Position numbers and translations under genes: made by a program. The notes beneath the pieces are model-generated. The model did not search any database. It was not told where the DNA came from and was given only the letters and a program-made list of their open reading frames with translations. Below are positions 1-7,965 of a stretch of DNA of 8,922 nucleotides, piece by piece. Position 1 is the stretch's first letter. Each line of letters opens with the position of its first letter. Origin of the DNA: Komagataeibacter kakiaceti JCM 25156 (lineage in GTDB: Bacteria; Pseudomonadota; Alphaproteobacteria; Acetobacterales; Acetobacteraceae); assembly GCF_000613305.1 (NCBI RefSeq), contig NZ_BAIO01000067.1, forward strand, positions 1 through 8,922, read 5' to 3'.

Positions 1-2233
1 CGCCACCCGCCGCCGCCCCGGCTCCCCCACCGGCATCCAGCACGGAAAGCAAGGTGGTGACCGTGCAGGCGGACAGTCTGGGCAGCGATTTCGTGCAGGA
101 CATGGACTCCCTGCGCGCCAGCCTGTTTGTGCAGGCCAAGCATTTCGTGGCGCTGTTTGGCGATCTTGTATTTGTCGCCCACTGGACGCGCACCATCTTC
201 GCCGATCCGCAGTCGCGCGGCATCCTGCTTGATGCCGTGGGCCGGGCGACGCTGATCCTGCTGCTTGCCCTGGCCGCCGAGCGTGGTTTCTCGCTTCTGC
301 TGCGCAAGCCCCTGCTCAAGGTCACGGAACGCGCCGTGGCGACCGAGCGGCGGCTCAACCTGCCCGATGTCAATGCCGCACCGCCTCCGTCCCCCACGGC
401 CGGGGACGATACCGCGCAGGCCGCCGATGAACAGGCGGCCCTACAGGCCCAGCAGAACGACATGCAGGCGCAGCACGCCACGCTGCGCCTGCTGGCCCGC
501 CTGCCGTATTCAATCCTGCACCTGCTGATCAAGATGCTGCCGGTGGGGCTGTTTTTCGGGCTGGGCACGTCGTTCGCCTATCTGCTGACAACAACCCATC
601 AGGCCGAACTGGTCACGCTGACGCTGACAAATGCCTATGTCGTCGCCCGCGTGGTCTATCTGTTGATGGAAACGCTGTTTGTCCCGCATTCCCCGGCCAT
701 CCGCCTGTGCAGCGCCAGCACCCAGACCGCGTTCATGGTCACGCGGTGGCTCAATTTCCTGGTGGCCGCCCCTTCGGTCGTGGTGTGCCTGTCCACGCTG
801 GGCGGGGTGTTCGACATGCCCGCGCGCGGGACCGAGGCAATCATTCGCACGGTGGTCCTGGTCGAACATGTGCTTGTGGCCATCTTCACATGGCGGGTAC
901 GCGCCCATGTGGCCAGCGCCCTGCAGCCACCGGCCCGGCTGCGCAAGCAACCATTCTGGATGTTTCTGGGCAGGCTGGTCTACCTGTGGTGGATACCGGC
1001 GATGTTCTTCAATTTCGCGCTGTGGCTGATCTGGGCCACCCATATCCGCGGCGGCTATGTCTGGATTTTCCGCACGGTCATCCTGACATCGGCGGTCGTG
1101 ATCCTGTCGCGGGTGGTGTCGGTCCTGATCTTCAACCTGCAGAACCGGCTGTTCCACATCTCCCCGGCGCTGGAAGCACGCTATCCCGGCCTGCAGGGGC
1201 GGGTGGACTATTACTATCCGGCCGCGCGCAAGATGCTGTCGTTCCTGCTGTTCTTCATCTCCGTGGTCCTGTTCCTTCAGGCGCTCGGGCTGCCCGCCAT
1301 CCACTTCCTTTTCTATGGCAGGCTGGGGCCGAAGATCGTGGGCGCGATCACTTCCATGATGGTTGCCTATACCGTGGCCGTACTGGCGTGGGAGGCGGCG
1401 AACGCGGCGCTGGAACGCCAGATCGCACGGTTTGAAAATTCCGCCCAGACAGGCCGCGCCAGCCGCCTGCGCACGGTCCTGCCCATTATCAAGACCGTGC
1501 TGCTGGCCGTCATCATCATTATCGTGGCGGTGACCACCCTGTCACAGATCGGCATCAATGTCGCACCGCTGCTGACGGGTGCGGGGATCATGGGCGCGGC
1601 CATCGCCTTTGGCGCGCAAAGTCTGGTCAAGGATTTCATCACCGGCTTCTTCATGCTGGTGGAAAACGCCATTCAGGTGGGCGACTGGGTTACGGCGGGG
1701 GGCATATCGGGCACGGTGGAACATCTGTCCATCCGCACCCTGCGGCTGCGCTCGATCAACGGGGATCTGCACATCATCCCGTTTTCGGAGGTGTCCTCCA
1801 TCGCCAACACATCACGCGATTACAACCTCGTCGTGGTTGATTTCATGATCGACCTTACGCAGGACACGGGGCAACTGACCGCCATACTGCATGAAGAACT
1901 GGAAAAAATGCGCCAGACGCCACGCTTTGGGCGGCTGATCATGTCCGGTTACTCGTTTCTGGGTATCGAACAGGCGGATGGAAACGGCGCGCGCTACCTT
2001 GCTCGGTCCGGACCGCGCCGGGGGCGAAATGGGCCGTCTATCGGGAATTCTACAGTCGGCTTGCCGTGCGCATGAGCCAGGAAGGCATCAAATTCCCGGT
2101 TCCCAGCTATCTCTACCTGCTGGACAACGCCCCTGGCAGCGACGGGCTGCACGTCAGCATGGATCAGGCCCAGAAAAAGGCGGGTGGCCCGACGGAACCA
2201 GCCGGACCGGCAGAACCGGCGCCGCAGGGCTAG
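1..2233 (+). CDS. YbiO-like MscS-family mechanosensitive channel (5' partial, frameshifted near 3' end)
   Basis: Inner-membrane channel that would open under membrane tension and release solutes during hypo-osmotic shock. The frame is already open at base 3 and begins with a Pro/Ala-rich stretch, so the true start and signal peptide lie upstream; the GTG at 54 is only the first start-like codon inside the window. Many hydrophobic segments follow (roughly 225-1550). The family hallmark is the pore-lining helix and beta domain at about 1545-1700 (NVAPLLTGAGIMGAAIAFGA, then SLVKDFITGFF and GDWV). Near 2005 the frame breaks: the original frame ends at a stop at 2073-2075, but another frame continues with RTAPGAKWAVYREFYSRLAV and ends at TAG 2231-2233, matching the C-terminal domain of YbiO-type proteins. 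With one base restored, about 743 residues are visible, close to my recollection of about 741 for E. coli YbiO. The last 20 or so residues are Pro/Gly/Ala-rich. Family call secure; whether the break is real is not. Confidence 0.88.
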
Positions 2234-2239
2234 GGTGTG

Positions 2240-3613
2240 TCAGAAGACCGTATCAAACAGCAGTTTGCCATTGAGCAGCAGGATCACGGCGGAAACCAGC
2301 CATGCCAGCACCGCCATGGGGGTAGAAATGACAAACTCCCCCATCTTGCGCCGGTCGGATACAAACATGACAAGCGGGATCACCGCGAAGGGCAGTTGCA
2401 TGGACAGGATGACCTGACTGAACATGAGCAACTGCCCCACGCCCCGGTTGCCATACAGGGCCGTCACGATCACAATCGGGACGATAGCCAGACCCCGCGT
2501 AAGCAGACGGCGCGCCCATGACGGGATATGCAGCCGCAGGAATCCCTCCATGATGATCTGACCCGCCAGCGTGCCCGTAACGGTGGAGTTGGTGCCTGCC
2601 GCCAGCAGCGCGACCGCGAACAATGTGGAGGCGATACCCACCCCCAGCACGGGAGAGAGCAGGCGGTACGCGTCCTCGATCTCCGCCACATCCTGGTGGC
2701 CGGTGGTATGGAACGCCGTCGCCGCCACGATCAGGATCGCGGCGTTGATGAACAGCGCCAGCATCAGCGCAAGGGAACTGTCCCATGTGGCCCAGCATAT
2801 GGCCTCGCGCCGGCCCACCGGCGTACGCGCGTAGGCCCGCGTCTGCACAATGGAGGAATGAAGATAAAGGTTATGGGGCATGACGGTCGCCCCGACGATG
2901 CCGATGGCGATATAGAGCATCCGGCTGTCCGTCACGATGGCGGATGAAGGCAGGAACCCCCTGAGCACACTGGCCAGCGGGGGGCTGGCCACCGCCACCT
3001 GCACCATGAAACACAGCGCGATCACGCTGAGCAGCCCGATCACGAAGGCTTCCAGATAACGGAACCCCCGGTTCATCAGGAACAGGACGATAAACGCATC
3101 CATGACCGAGATAAGGGCGCCCGCCAGCAGCGGAATACCGAACAGGAGCTGAAGGGCGATTGCGGTACCGATGACCTCGGCCAGATCGCAGGCGATAATG
3201 GCCAGCTCACAGGCCAGCCACAGAACGATATTGAGGGCAGGGGGAAAATGGTCCCGGCACGCCTGCGCCAGATCATGACCCGTGGCGATGCCCAGCCGCG
3301 CGGAAAGCGATTGCAGCATGATCGCCATGAAGTTCGACAGCAGGATGACGGCCAGCAGCGTGTAACCGAACTGCGCCCCCCCCTGCAGGTCCGTGGCCCA
3401 GTTGCCGGGATCCATGTACCCGACCGAGACCATGTAACCCGGACCGACAAACGCCAGAAACCGCCGCAACCATGGCGCCCCGGAATCGGGCACATGCACG
3501 GAGGCAAAGACTTCGGGCAGGCTGTGGTTATCGGCCTGTGTACCTCTGGCAAAGCGCCATATGGCGGGTTTCGGCATGGGCGGTGCTAGGGGCGCAGGGG
3601 GCTTATGGCTCAT
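2240..3613 (-). CDS. mntH: MntH, NRAMP-family Mn2+/H+ symporter
   Basis: Proton-coupled importer of Mn2+ (and to a lesser extent Fe2+) in the inner membrane. Two NRAMP signatures that line the metal site are intact: DPGN in the first membrane helix ([11 protein letters not shown]) and MPHN in the sixth ([12 protein letters not shown]). The [12 protein letters not shown] helix is also present, and about eleven hydrophobic segments fill the protein. I start at ATG 3613 (457 residues). An in-frame TTG at 3625 would add four residues; neither start has a strong Shine-Dalgarno, though GAG lies 7 bases before the ATG. The cytoplasmic N-terminal leader is Pro-rich, and the protein is longer than the roughly 410 residues of E. 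coli MntH. It is convergent with the channel gene (6 bases between stops), so there is no room for a separate terminator. It is probably monocistronic, controlled from the AT-rich region upstream. Confidence 0.95.
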   Translation of the reverse strand: MSHKPPAPLAPPMPKPAIWRFARGTQADNHSLPEVFASVHVPDSGAPWLRRFLAFVGPGYMVSVGYMDPGNWATDLQGGAQFGYTLLAVILLSNFMAIMLQSLSARLGIATGHDLAQACRDHFPPALNIVLWLACELAIIACDLAEVIGTAIALQLLFGIPLLAGALISVMDAFIVLFLMNRGFRYLEAFVIGLLSVIALCFMVQVAVASPPLASVLRGFLPSSAIVTDSRMLYIAIGIVGATVMPHNLYLHSSIVQTRAYARTPVGRREAICWATWDSSLALMLALFINAAILIVAATAFHTTGHQDVAEIEDAYRLLSPVLGVGIASTLFAVALLAAGTNSTVTGTLAGQIIMEGFLRLHIPSWARRLLTRGLAIVPIVIVTALYGNRGVGQLLMFSQVILSMQLPFAVIPLVMFVSDRRKMGEFVISTPMAVLAWLVSAVILLLNGKLLFDTVF

Positions 3614-3661
3614 GCCGTTACTCAATCGTATCCGCCCATGATATTCAATAGGCTATATTAG

Positions 3662-3694
3662 ATTGCACAAGGGAATTTTATCAGTCTGTGCAAT
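3662..3694 (-). promoter_or_regulatory. Candidate mntH operator: 8-bp inverted repeat
   Basis: ATTGCACA (3662-3669) and TGTGCAAT (3687-3694) form a perfect 8-bp inverted repeat with a 17-base spacer, ending about 50 bases upstream of the mntH ATG in an AT-rich island. A TAATAT hexamer on the minus strand (3655-3660), resembling a -10 box, sits immediately downstream. The right arm overlaps a perfect 10-bp palindrome, CAATATATTG (3691-3700). Alphaproteobacterial mntH genes are commonly repressed by Mn-responsive Mur (Fur family) or MntR, and TGCA-containing palindromes are typical of Fur/Mur sites. Assigning this site to such a repressor is inference; no good -35 box could be placed. Confidence 0.4.
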
Positions 3695-3706
3695 ATATTG
3701 ACCAAA

Positions 3707-3742
3707 GCTCTCCGTCCCCCGGATTTTCCACCGGACCAGAGC
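3707..3742. other. Imperfect stem-loop between mntH and the rcnB-like gene
   Basis: GCTCT (3707-3711) pairs with AGAGC (3738-3742), GTCC (3714-3717) with GGAC (3733-3736), and GG (3721-3722) with CC (3731-3732). Small bulges separate the steps and the loop is eight bases. There is no T-tract, so it is not a standard terminator. It could be part of an operator or chance structure in GC-rich DNA. Confidence 0.2.
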
Positions 3743-3822
3743 GTCCCGTTATGGATTCTCCTTGATAAACAGGCGATTGTTTGAAAATATCGCCCTTAAT
3801 ACATGCCGCAAATCCTAGGGAC

Positions 3823-3890
3823 GTTTCTGGTGAAGCTGTTTTCAAAAAGCCTCGGGAACATCGTCTTTAAAAAAAGTAGCGGCGAAAAGG
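3823..3890. repeat. Decayed copy of a dispersed intergenic repeat (REP/MITE-like), probable terminator of the rcnB-like gene
   Basis: The block starts GTTTCTGGTGAAGCTGTTTT, continues CAAAAAGCCTCGGGAACATC and ends in a homopolymeric A run and a GCGGCG tract. It resembles a family of roughly 75-base elements that I recall in many Komagataeibacter intergenic regions, which carry two A/T-rich hairpins and GTTT-TGGTG / CACC-AAAC ends. Here the left end and first hairpin are good but the right end is degraded. The first hairpin is visible directly: bases 3832-3853 fold into about nine pairs with one mismatch. The block ends within five bases of the rcnB-like stop codon, and on the minus strand has runs of seven and five T, so it may terminate that transcript. 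The family assignment is from memory. Confidence 0.45.
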
Positions 3891-3894
3891 CATA

Positions 3895-4365
3895 TCACCG
3901 CATCTGTGACGCCACGGTTGCACTGACAACACCCGCGATCACACCCGTGGTCAGGGCGGTCAGCAGGTACTGATTGCCATAGCGCATCCATTCATACCCC
4001 GGCGGCGGGGCGGAAAGACCACGGTAATTCTGCCAGTTGTTGACCACCCACCGGCTGTTGCGCGGGCCATCATAGCGGTCTCCCCGCCGCCATACGCGGT
4101 TCATGTCAACATGATCGTCACCACCGCCACGCCGGGGTGATGGACCATTCATGCGATGGCCCATCCCGCCACCCGGCCCCTGCGACCTGCCCGGGCCACC
4201 GGATCCACCCGGCCCACCCGGTCCGCCCCGACCGGGCCCGGAATTATTCGGACCGGCACCGGGGCCACCATGTGGCCCCGGCTGGCCAAAAGGCTGCGCG
4301 TAAACCGGGGAGGCAAGGCACAGCACACCAGCCGTGATGAGTGCCATGGTGGATCTGATTTTCAT
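3895..4365 (-). CDS. RcnB-family secreted protein with Gly/Pro-rich linker
   Basis: Predicted periplasmic protein of 156 residues. Residues 1-23 are a signal peptide (basic MKIRS, hydrophobic core, cleavage after VYA). Residues 24-80 are a low-complexity Gly/Pro-rich linker (GPGG-like units with a few His). Residues from about 90 to the end match the RcnB family: RRGDRYDG, then NNWQNYRGLSAPPPGYEWM, then a hydrophobic segment beginning QYLLTALTTG near the C-terminus. E. coli RcnB is a periplasmic protein affecting Ni/Co homeostasis, but many homologues have no known role, so a metal function here is inference. I chose ATG 4365 because it begins the signal peptide and has AGGA six bases upstream. 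An in-frame ATG at 4434 would add 23 residues ahead of the signal sequence. No rcnA-type efflux gene is nearby; mntH follows on the same strand but 281 bases away, so it is not a tight operon. Confidence 0.85.
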   Translation of the reverse strand: MKIRSTMALITAGVLCLASPVYAQPFGQPGPHGGPGAGPNNSGPGRGGPGGPGGSGGPGRSQGPGGGMGHRMNGPSPRRGGGDDHVDMNRVWRRGDRYDGPRNSRWVVNNWQNYRGLSAPPPGYEWMRYGNQYLLTALTTGVIAGVVSATVASQMR

Positions 4366-4685
4366 GGGCGGTCCTGATCCAGATCGGGCTGTGGAGTTGA
4401 GGGGAAAGGAGGGGGCCGGTTCAGCCTCATTCATTTTCCCTCAGGCACGCTCCGGGCGGGAGCGGTCTTCATCCCGTAACGCCTGAATGGTGGGCCGGGT
4501 TGCATCACCCATGCCCCACAACCTGAGTGCGATGTTTTGTGTGTGATGCGGAACACAACCGCCCGGATGGACATGATTCGTTATATTTCACAATGCAACT
4601 TCTAGCTCGAAGCGTGGGAAGGCGTATTGCGCTCCGCCGTGATCTGAATCCATAAAGGCCAAGGTAACGGCGGGAGACCTGGCTT
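4366..4685. other. Divergent intergenic region between the rcnB-like and glycoamylase-like genes
   Basis: A 320-base non-coding stretch that should hold promoters for both flanking genes. Visible items: a perfect 6-bp hairpin, CGCTCC-GGGCG-GGAGCG, at 4448-4464 (83 bases before the rcnB-like ATG); an inverted repeat TTGTGT/ACACAA at 4537-4542 and 4553-4558; and an AT-rich patch at 4577-4600 containing TTATATTT, which could serve as a -10 region on either strand. No convincing paired -35/-10 was found. No RNA gene or further coding sequence is evident. Confidence 0.4.
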
Positions 4686-6236
4686 TTGCACCCTATAAAA
4701 ACCGGGCGACACGCGGCCGTACTCGTATCGGCACTGCTGTATGGCGTATCCCTGCTCCCCATTCCCGCCCATGCGGCGGATACGGATACCCGCACGGCCG
4801 GCCCCGCCATCAGTCTCAACCCGGCGGATTCCATCCTGATCGATGATCTGGAACGCCGCACCTTCCAGTGGTTCTGGGATGCAGGTGACCCGAAGACCGG
4901 TCTCGTTCCCGACCGCTACCCATCGGGGCAGACATTGAGCAGCGTCGCCTCCATCGGCTTCGGCCTGACCGCCTATGGCATCGGCGCGACACGCGGCTAC
5001 ATTACGCGCGAGCAGGCTGCCCGGCGCACACTGGTCACGCTGCGCCATCTCATGCGCAGCCCGCAAAATGACAGCGCGGAAGGGGCGGCGGGCTATCAGG
5101 GTCTTTACTACCACTTCCTCGACAAAAACACGGGCCTGCGCTTCAGCCGGGATATCGAACTGTCCAGCATCGATACCGCGCTGCTGATGCAGGGCGTCCT
5201 GTTCTCCCAGTCCTTTTATGACCGCGACACGCCGCGGGAACGCGAAATACGCGATCTGGCCGATCAGCTGTACAGGCGCGTCAACTGGCAATGGATCACC
5301 CGGCCCGATAACCGGATGAGCATGGGCTGGACACCGGAACACCAGTTCATCCCGAACTACTGGGAAGGCTACAGCGAAGGGATGATGGCGTACATCCTCG
5401 GCCTCGGCTCACCTTCCCATCCACTGGCCCCGGTCTCGTGGCAGGCATGGCTTGCCACCAACAACCAGAGATGGGGGGATTATTATGGCCAGACATTCCT
5501 CAACTTCGCGCCCCTGTTCGGCCACCAGTACAGCCACGCATGGATCGACTTCCGTGGCGTGCGCGATGCGTGGGCGCAGTCGCGGCAGATAGATTATTTT
5601 GAAAACAGCCGCCGCGCCGTTTACGCCCAGCAGGCCTACGCCATAGCCAATCCGGGCAAATGGCAGGACTACAGCGCCACCATGTGGGGGCTGACCGCCT
5701 GCGATGGCCCCGGTGATGTCACCCGGCAGATGGATGGACAGTCCCGCCACTTCCTGTCCTATTCCGCCCGGGGCGCGGGGCGGGACTATACGCAGGATGA
5801 CGGTACCATCGCACCCACCGCCGCCGCCGGTTCCATCGCCTTCGCCCCTGAAATCGTGCTGCCGACGCTACGGAACATGAAAGCCCGCTATGGCGCGCGG
5901 ATTTATGGTCAGTACGGCTTTGTCGATGCCTTCAACCCCAGTTTCCGCGATGGGCAGTCTTTCTGGACCGACCATGAATATCTGGGCATAGATCAGGGTC
6001 CGATCCTGCTCATGATCGAAAACTGGCGCAGCGGGCTGGTCTGGGATGTGATGAAGCACAACCCCTATATCCGCACCGGGCTGGAACGCGCGGGGTTTGC
6101 GGGCGGCTGGCTGCCAGCCGCCACGGCCATGACGGCGCCCACATCTCCCACACCCCCATCGCCGCAGTCGCCGTCACCGCGACAGGATCACGCCAGCGCG
6201 CTGCCAGCGGATACGACGGCAGCCCGCCATTCCTGA
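4686..6236 (+). CDS. Secreted glycoamylase-like protein (PF10091, GH144-type; possible beta-1,2-glucan hydrolase)
   Basis: A 516-residue predicted periplasmic or secreted glycoside hydrolase. The start is TTG 4686: GGGAG lies nine bases upstream, an in-frame TAA at 4665 excludes anything further upstream, and the TTG begins a clear signal peptide with cleavage after AHA (residue 30). The (alpha/alpha)6-type domain spans about residues 50-475, with conserved blocks RRTFQWFWDAGDP (58-69), DIELSSIDTALLMQG (156-170), NYWEGYSEGMMAYILGLGSP (224-243), GHQYSHAWIDFR (279-290), GLTACDGP (335-342), DDGTIAPTAAAGSIAFAP (371-388) and LGIDQGPILLMIENWRSG (433-450). This is the glycoamylase-like family that includes GH144 endo-beta-1,2-glucanases and a domain of cyclic beta-1,2-glucan synthases. 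The substrate here is not shown by sequence. Residues after about 477 form a Pro/Ser/Thr-rich tail. It is a stand-alone gene, convergent with ahpF. Confidence 0.85.
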   Translation: MHPIKTGRHAAVLVSALLYGVSLLPIPAHAADTDTRTAGPAISLNPADSILIDDLERRTFQWFWDAGDPKTGLVPDRYPSGQTLSSVASIGFGLTAYGIGATRGYITREQAARRTLVTLRHLMRSPQNDSAEGAAGYQGLYYHFLDKNTGLRFSRDIELSSIDTALLMQGVLFSQSFYDRDTPREREIRDLADQLYRRVNWQWITRPDNRMSMGWTPEHQFIPNYWEGYSEGMMAYILGLGSPSHPLAPVSWQAWLATNNQRWGDYYGQTFLNFAPLFGHQYSHAWIDFRGVRDAWAQSRQIDYFENSRRAVYAQQAYAIANPGKWQDYSATMWGLTACDGPGDVTRQMDGQSRHFLSYSARGAGRDYTQDDGTIAPTAAAGSIAFAPEIVLPTLRNMKARYGARIYGQYGFVDAFNPSFRDGQSFWTDHEYLGIDQGPILLMIENWRSGLVWDVMKHNPYIRTGLERAGFAGGWLPAATAMTAPTSPTPPSPQSPSPRQDHASALPADTTAARHS

Positions 6237-6269
6237 ACAATACGACCGAGGCAACCCGACGCGGATGGA

Positions 6270-6290
6270 GCGGGCAGGGGTCAGACCCGC
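6270..6290. terminator. Weak candidate terminator hairpin between convergent genes
   Basis: GCGGG (6270-6274) pairs with CCCGC (6286-6290) around an 11-base loop; an alternative fold pairs GGG and CCC inside GGGTCAGACCC. It sits in the 71-base gap between the converging stops of the glycoamylase-like gene and ahpF, where a shared terminator is expected. No T-tract follows on either strand, so support is weak. Confidence 0.25.
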
Positions 6291-6307
6291 GCCACCCGCC
6301 ACAGGAT

Positions 6308-7886
6308 TCATGCCGCTACAAGCTTGTCCTCGGTCGCGGGCACGCGGATGAGGTAGTCGAACGCCGCCAGCGCCGCCGTGGCCCCGCCGCCAATCGCGAT
6401 CACGATCTGCTTGTAGGGCGTGGTGGTGGCGTCACCCGCGGCGAACACGCCGGGAACCGATGTCGCGCCATGCTGTCCACAACGATCTCGCCAAAGTCGT
6501 TGAGCTTCAGCGTACCCTTCAGCCAGCCCGTGTTCGGCAGCAGGCCGATCTGCACGAACACCCCCTCCAGATCCACATGATGGTCCGCGCCATCGCCGCC
6601 ACGATAGGTCAGGCCGGTCACGTTCCTGCCGTTCCCTTCGATGCGGGAGGTCAGGGCCTCGGTCAGAACCGTCACGTTGGGCAGGCTGTACAGCTTGTCC
6701 TGCAACACCTTGTCCGCCTTCAGGTGCGAACCGCGCTGGAGCAGTGTGACATGCGCGACAATACCCGCAAGGTCGATCGCGGCTTCCACGCCGCTATTGC
6801 CGCCACCGGCCACGGCCACCCGCTTGCCCTTGTAGAAGGGGCCATCGCAATGCGGGCAGTAGGCCACGCCCTTGTTCCGGTATTCCTCCTCGCCCGGCAC
6901 GCCCAGATGCCGCCAGTGCGCGCCCGTGGCCAGTATGACCGTGCGGGCATGGAGGATCGCCCCGCTTTCCAGCGCAACCCCATGCAGACCGCCGGGATGC
7001 GCGGCAGGAAACAGTTCCTTCGCGCGCTGGGAGGGGATGATGTCCACGTCATACTGACGCACATGGGCCTCAAGGGCCGCGCCCAGCTTCGGCCCGTCCG
7101 TTTCCTTGACCGAGATGAAGTTCTCGATGCCTTCCGTATCCATCACCTGCCCGCCAAAGCGTTCGGCCACCAGACCCGTGCGCAGCCCCTTGCGGGCGGC
7201 ATAGATCGCGGCTGATGCGCCAGCGGGGCCACCGCCAATGATCAGCACGTCAAACGGGGCGATGTCCTTGAGCTTCTCGGCCGCGCGTTTGGGCGCGTCC
7301 GCGTCCAGCCGGGCCAGGATCTGGTCAATATCCGTGCGCCCGGTCTCGAACAGTTCCCCGTTCAGATAGACCTGCGGCACGGACATGATGTTTTTCTGCG
7401 CCACCTCGTCCTGAAACAGCGCGCCGTCGATCGTGACATTGTGGATGTTGGGGTTGAGCACGCTCATGGCGTTGAGCGCCTGCACCACATCAGGGCAGTT
7501 CTGGCATGAAAGGGAGACATAGGTCTCGAAATTGTACTGCCCCGGCAGCGCCTTGATCTGGCGACCGTCTCATCGGACAGCCTGGGCGCATGACCGCCCG
7601 CCTGAAGCAGCGCCAGAACGAAGGACGTGAACTCATGCCCCATCGGGATGGCGGCGAATGTCACGCCGGTTTTCGCGTTTTCGCGGCGGATGACAAAGGA
7701 AGGCCGCCGGGTGGCCGTGCCCTGTTCGGAAACCTGCACCTTGTCGGAAAGGGCGGCGACCTCGTGCAGCAGTTCATGCATCTCGCGCGATTTCGGGCTG
7801 TCATCAAGCGATGCCTCAAGCACGATGGGGTGCGCCAGACCAGCTAGATAAGCCTTGAGCTGCGTTTTGATGGTGTCTTGCAACAT
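6308..7886 (-). CDS. ahpF: AhpF, alkyl hydroperoxide reductase flavoprotein subunit (two frameshifts)
   Basis: NADH- and FAD-dependent cytoplasmic disulfide reductase that re-reduces AhpC. ATG 7886 has CGGAG nine bases upstream. In this sequence the frame breaks twice. At 7560 the first piece (to residue 109) runs into a stop at 7464, but another frame resumes with [18 protein letters not shown] and CQNC. At 6468 the second piece diverges after GEIVVDSM, while another frame continues [20 protein letters not shown] and [17 protein letters not shown] to TGA at 6308. Restoring one base at each point gives 526 residues (E. coli: 521). Domains in the corrected protein: N-terminal thioredoxin-like pair with CQNC at 128-131, FAD-binding GGGPAG at about 218-223, redox-active CPHC at 344-347, NADH-binding GGGNSG just after, and the C-terminal [13 protein letters not shown] motif. 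As written, it would make only a truncated, inactive N-terminal fragment. It is second in the operon with ahpC. Confidence 0.93.
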
Positions 7887-7923
7887 GGGAGTTAACTCCG
7901 CTCTTTCCGGAAAGGTGGGCAGG

Positions 7924-7954
7924 GTGGCCCGGCCCCGCAAAGGGGCCGGACCAC
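7924..7954 (-). promoter_or_regulatory. Strong stem-loop in the ahpC-ahpF intergenic gap
   Basis: Bases 7929-7936 (CCGGCCCC) pair perfectly with 7942-7949 (GGGGCCGG) around a GCAAA loop; past one C/A mismatch, four more pairs (7924-7927 with 7951-7954) extend the stem. On the transcribed minus strand it begins about 11 bases after the ahpC stop. No T-tract follows, so it is more likely an mRNA-stabilising or attenuating element that lets ahpC exceed ahpF than a full terminator. The function is inferred from position and structure. Confidence 0.55.
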
Positions 7955-7965
7955 AACCGCACGGA

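Noticed and set aside
510..1304. Long open frame on the minus strand inside the channel gene
   Set aside because: Low-complexity Gln/His/Arg/Asp-rich translation with no family resemblance, lying fully antisense to a well-supported membrane protein; typical of GC-rich DNA.
1995..2015. Programmed ribosomal frameshifting as explanation for the frame breaks
   Set aside because: No slippery heptamer or suitable downstream structure at 2005, 6468 or 7560, and these families do not use frameshifting.
3623..3640. Five-codon ATG open frame just upstream of mntH
   Set aside because: Too short to judge, no ribosome site, and likely chance within the mntH leader.
4147..4290. Repetitive GC-rich tract that could be a tandem repeat array
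   Set aside because: It is the Gly/Pro-codon linker of the RcnB-like protein; units are irregular and in frame, with no spacer structure, so not CRISPR or a minisatellite.
4602..5342. Minus-strand open frame over the 5' half of the glycoamylase-like gene
   Set aside because: No recognisable domain, and it is antisense to strongly conserved glycoamylase blocks and the signal peptide.
6460..7215. Plus-strand open frame opposite ahpF
   Set aside because: Antisense to conserved FAD, NADH and CxxC motifs; no protein family recognised.
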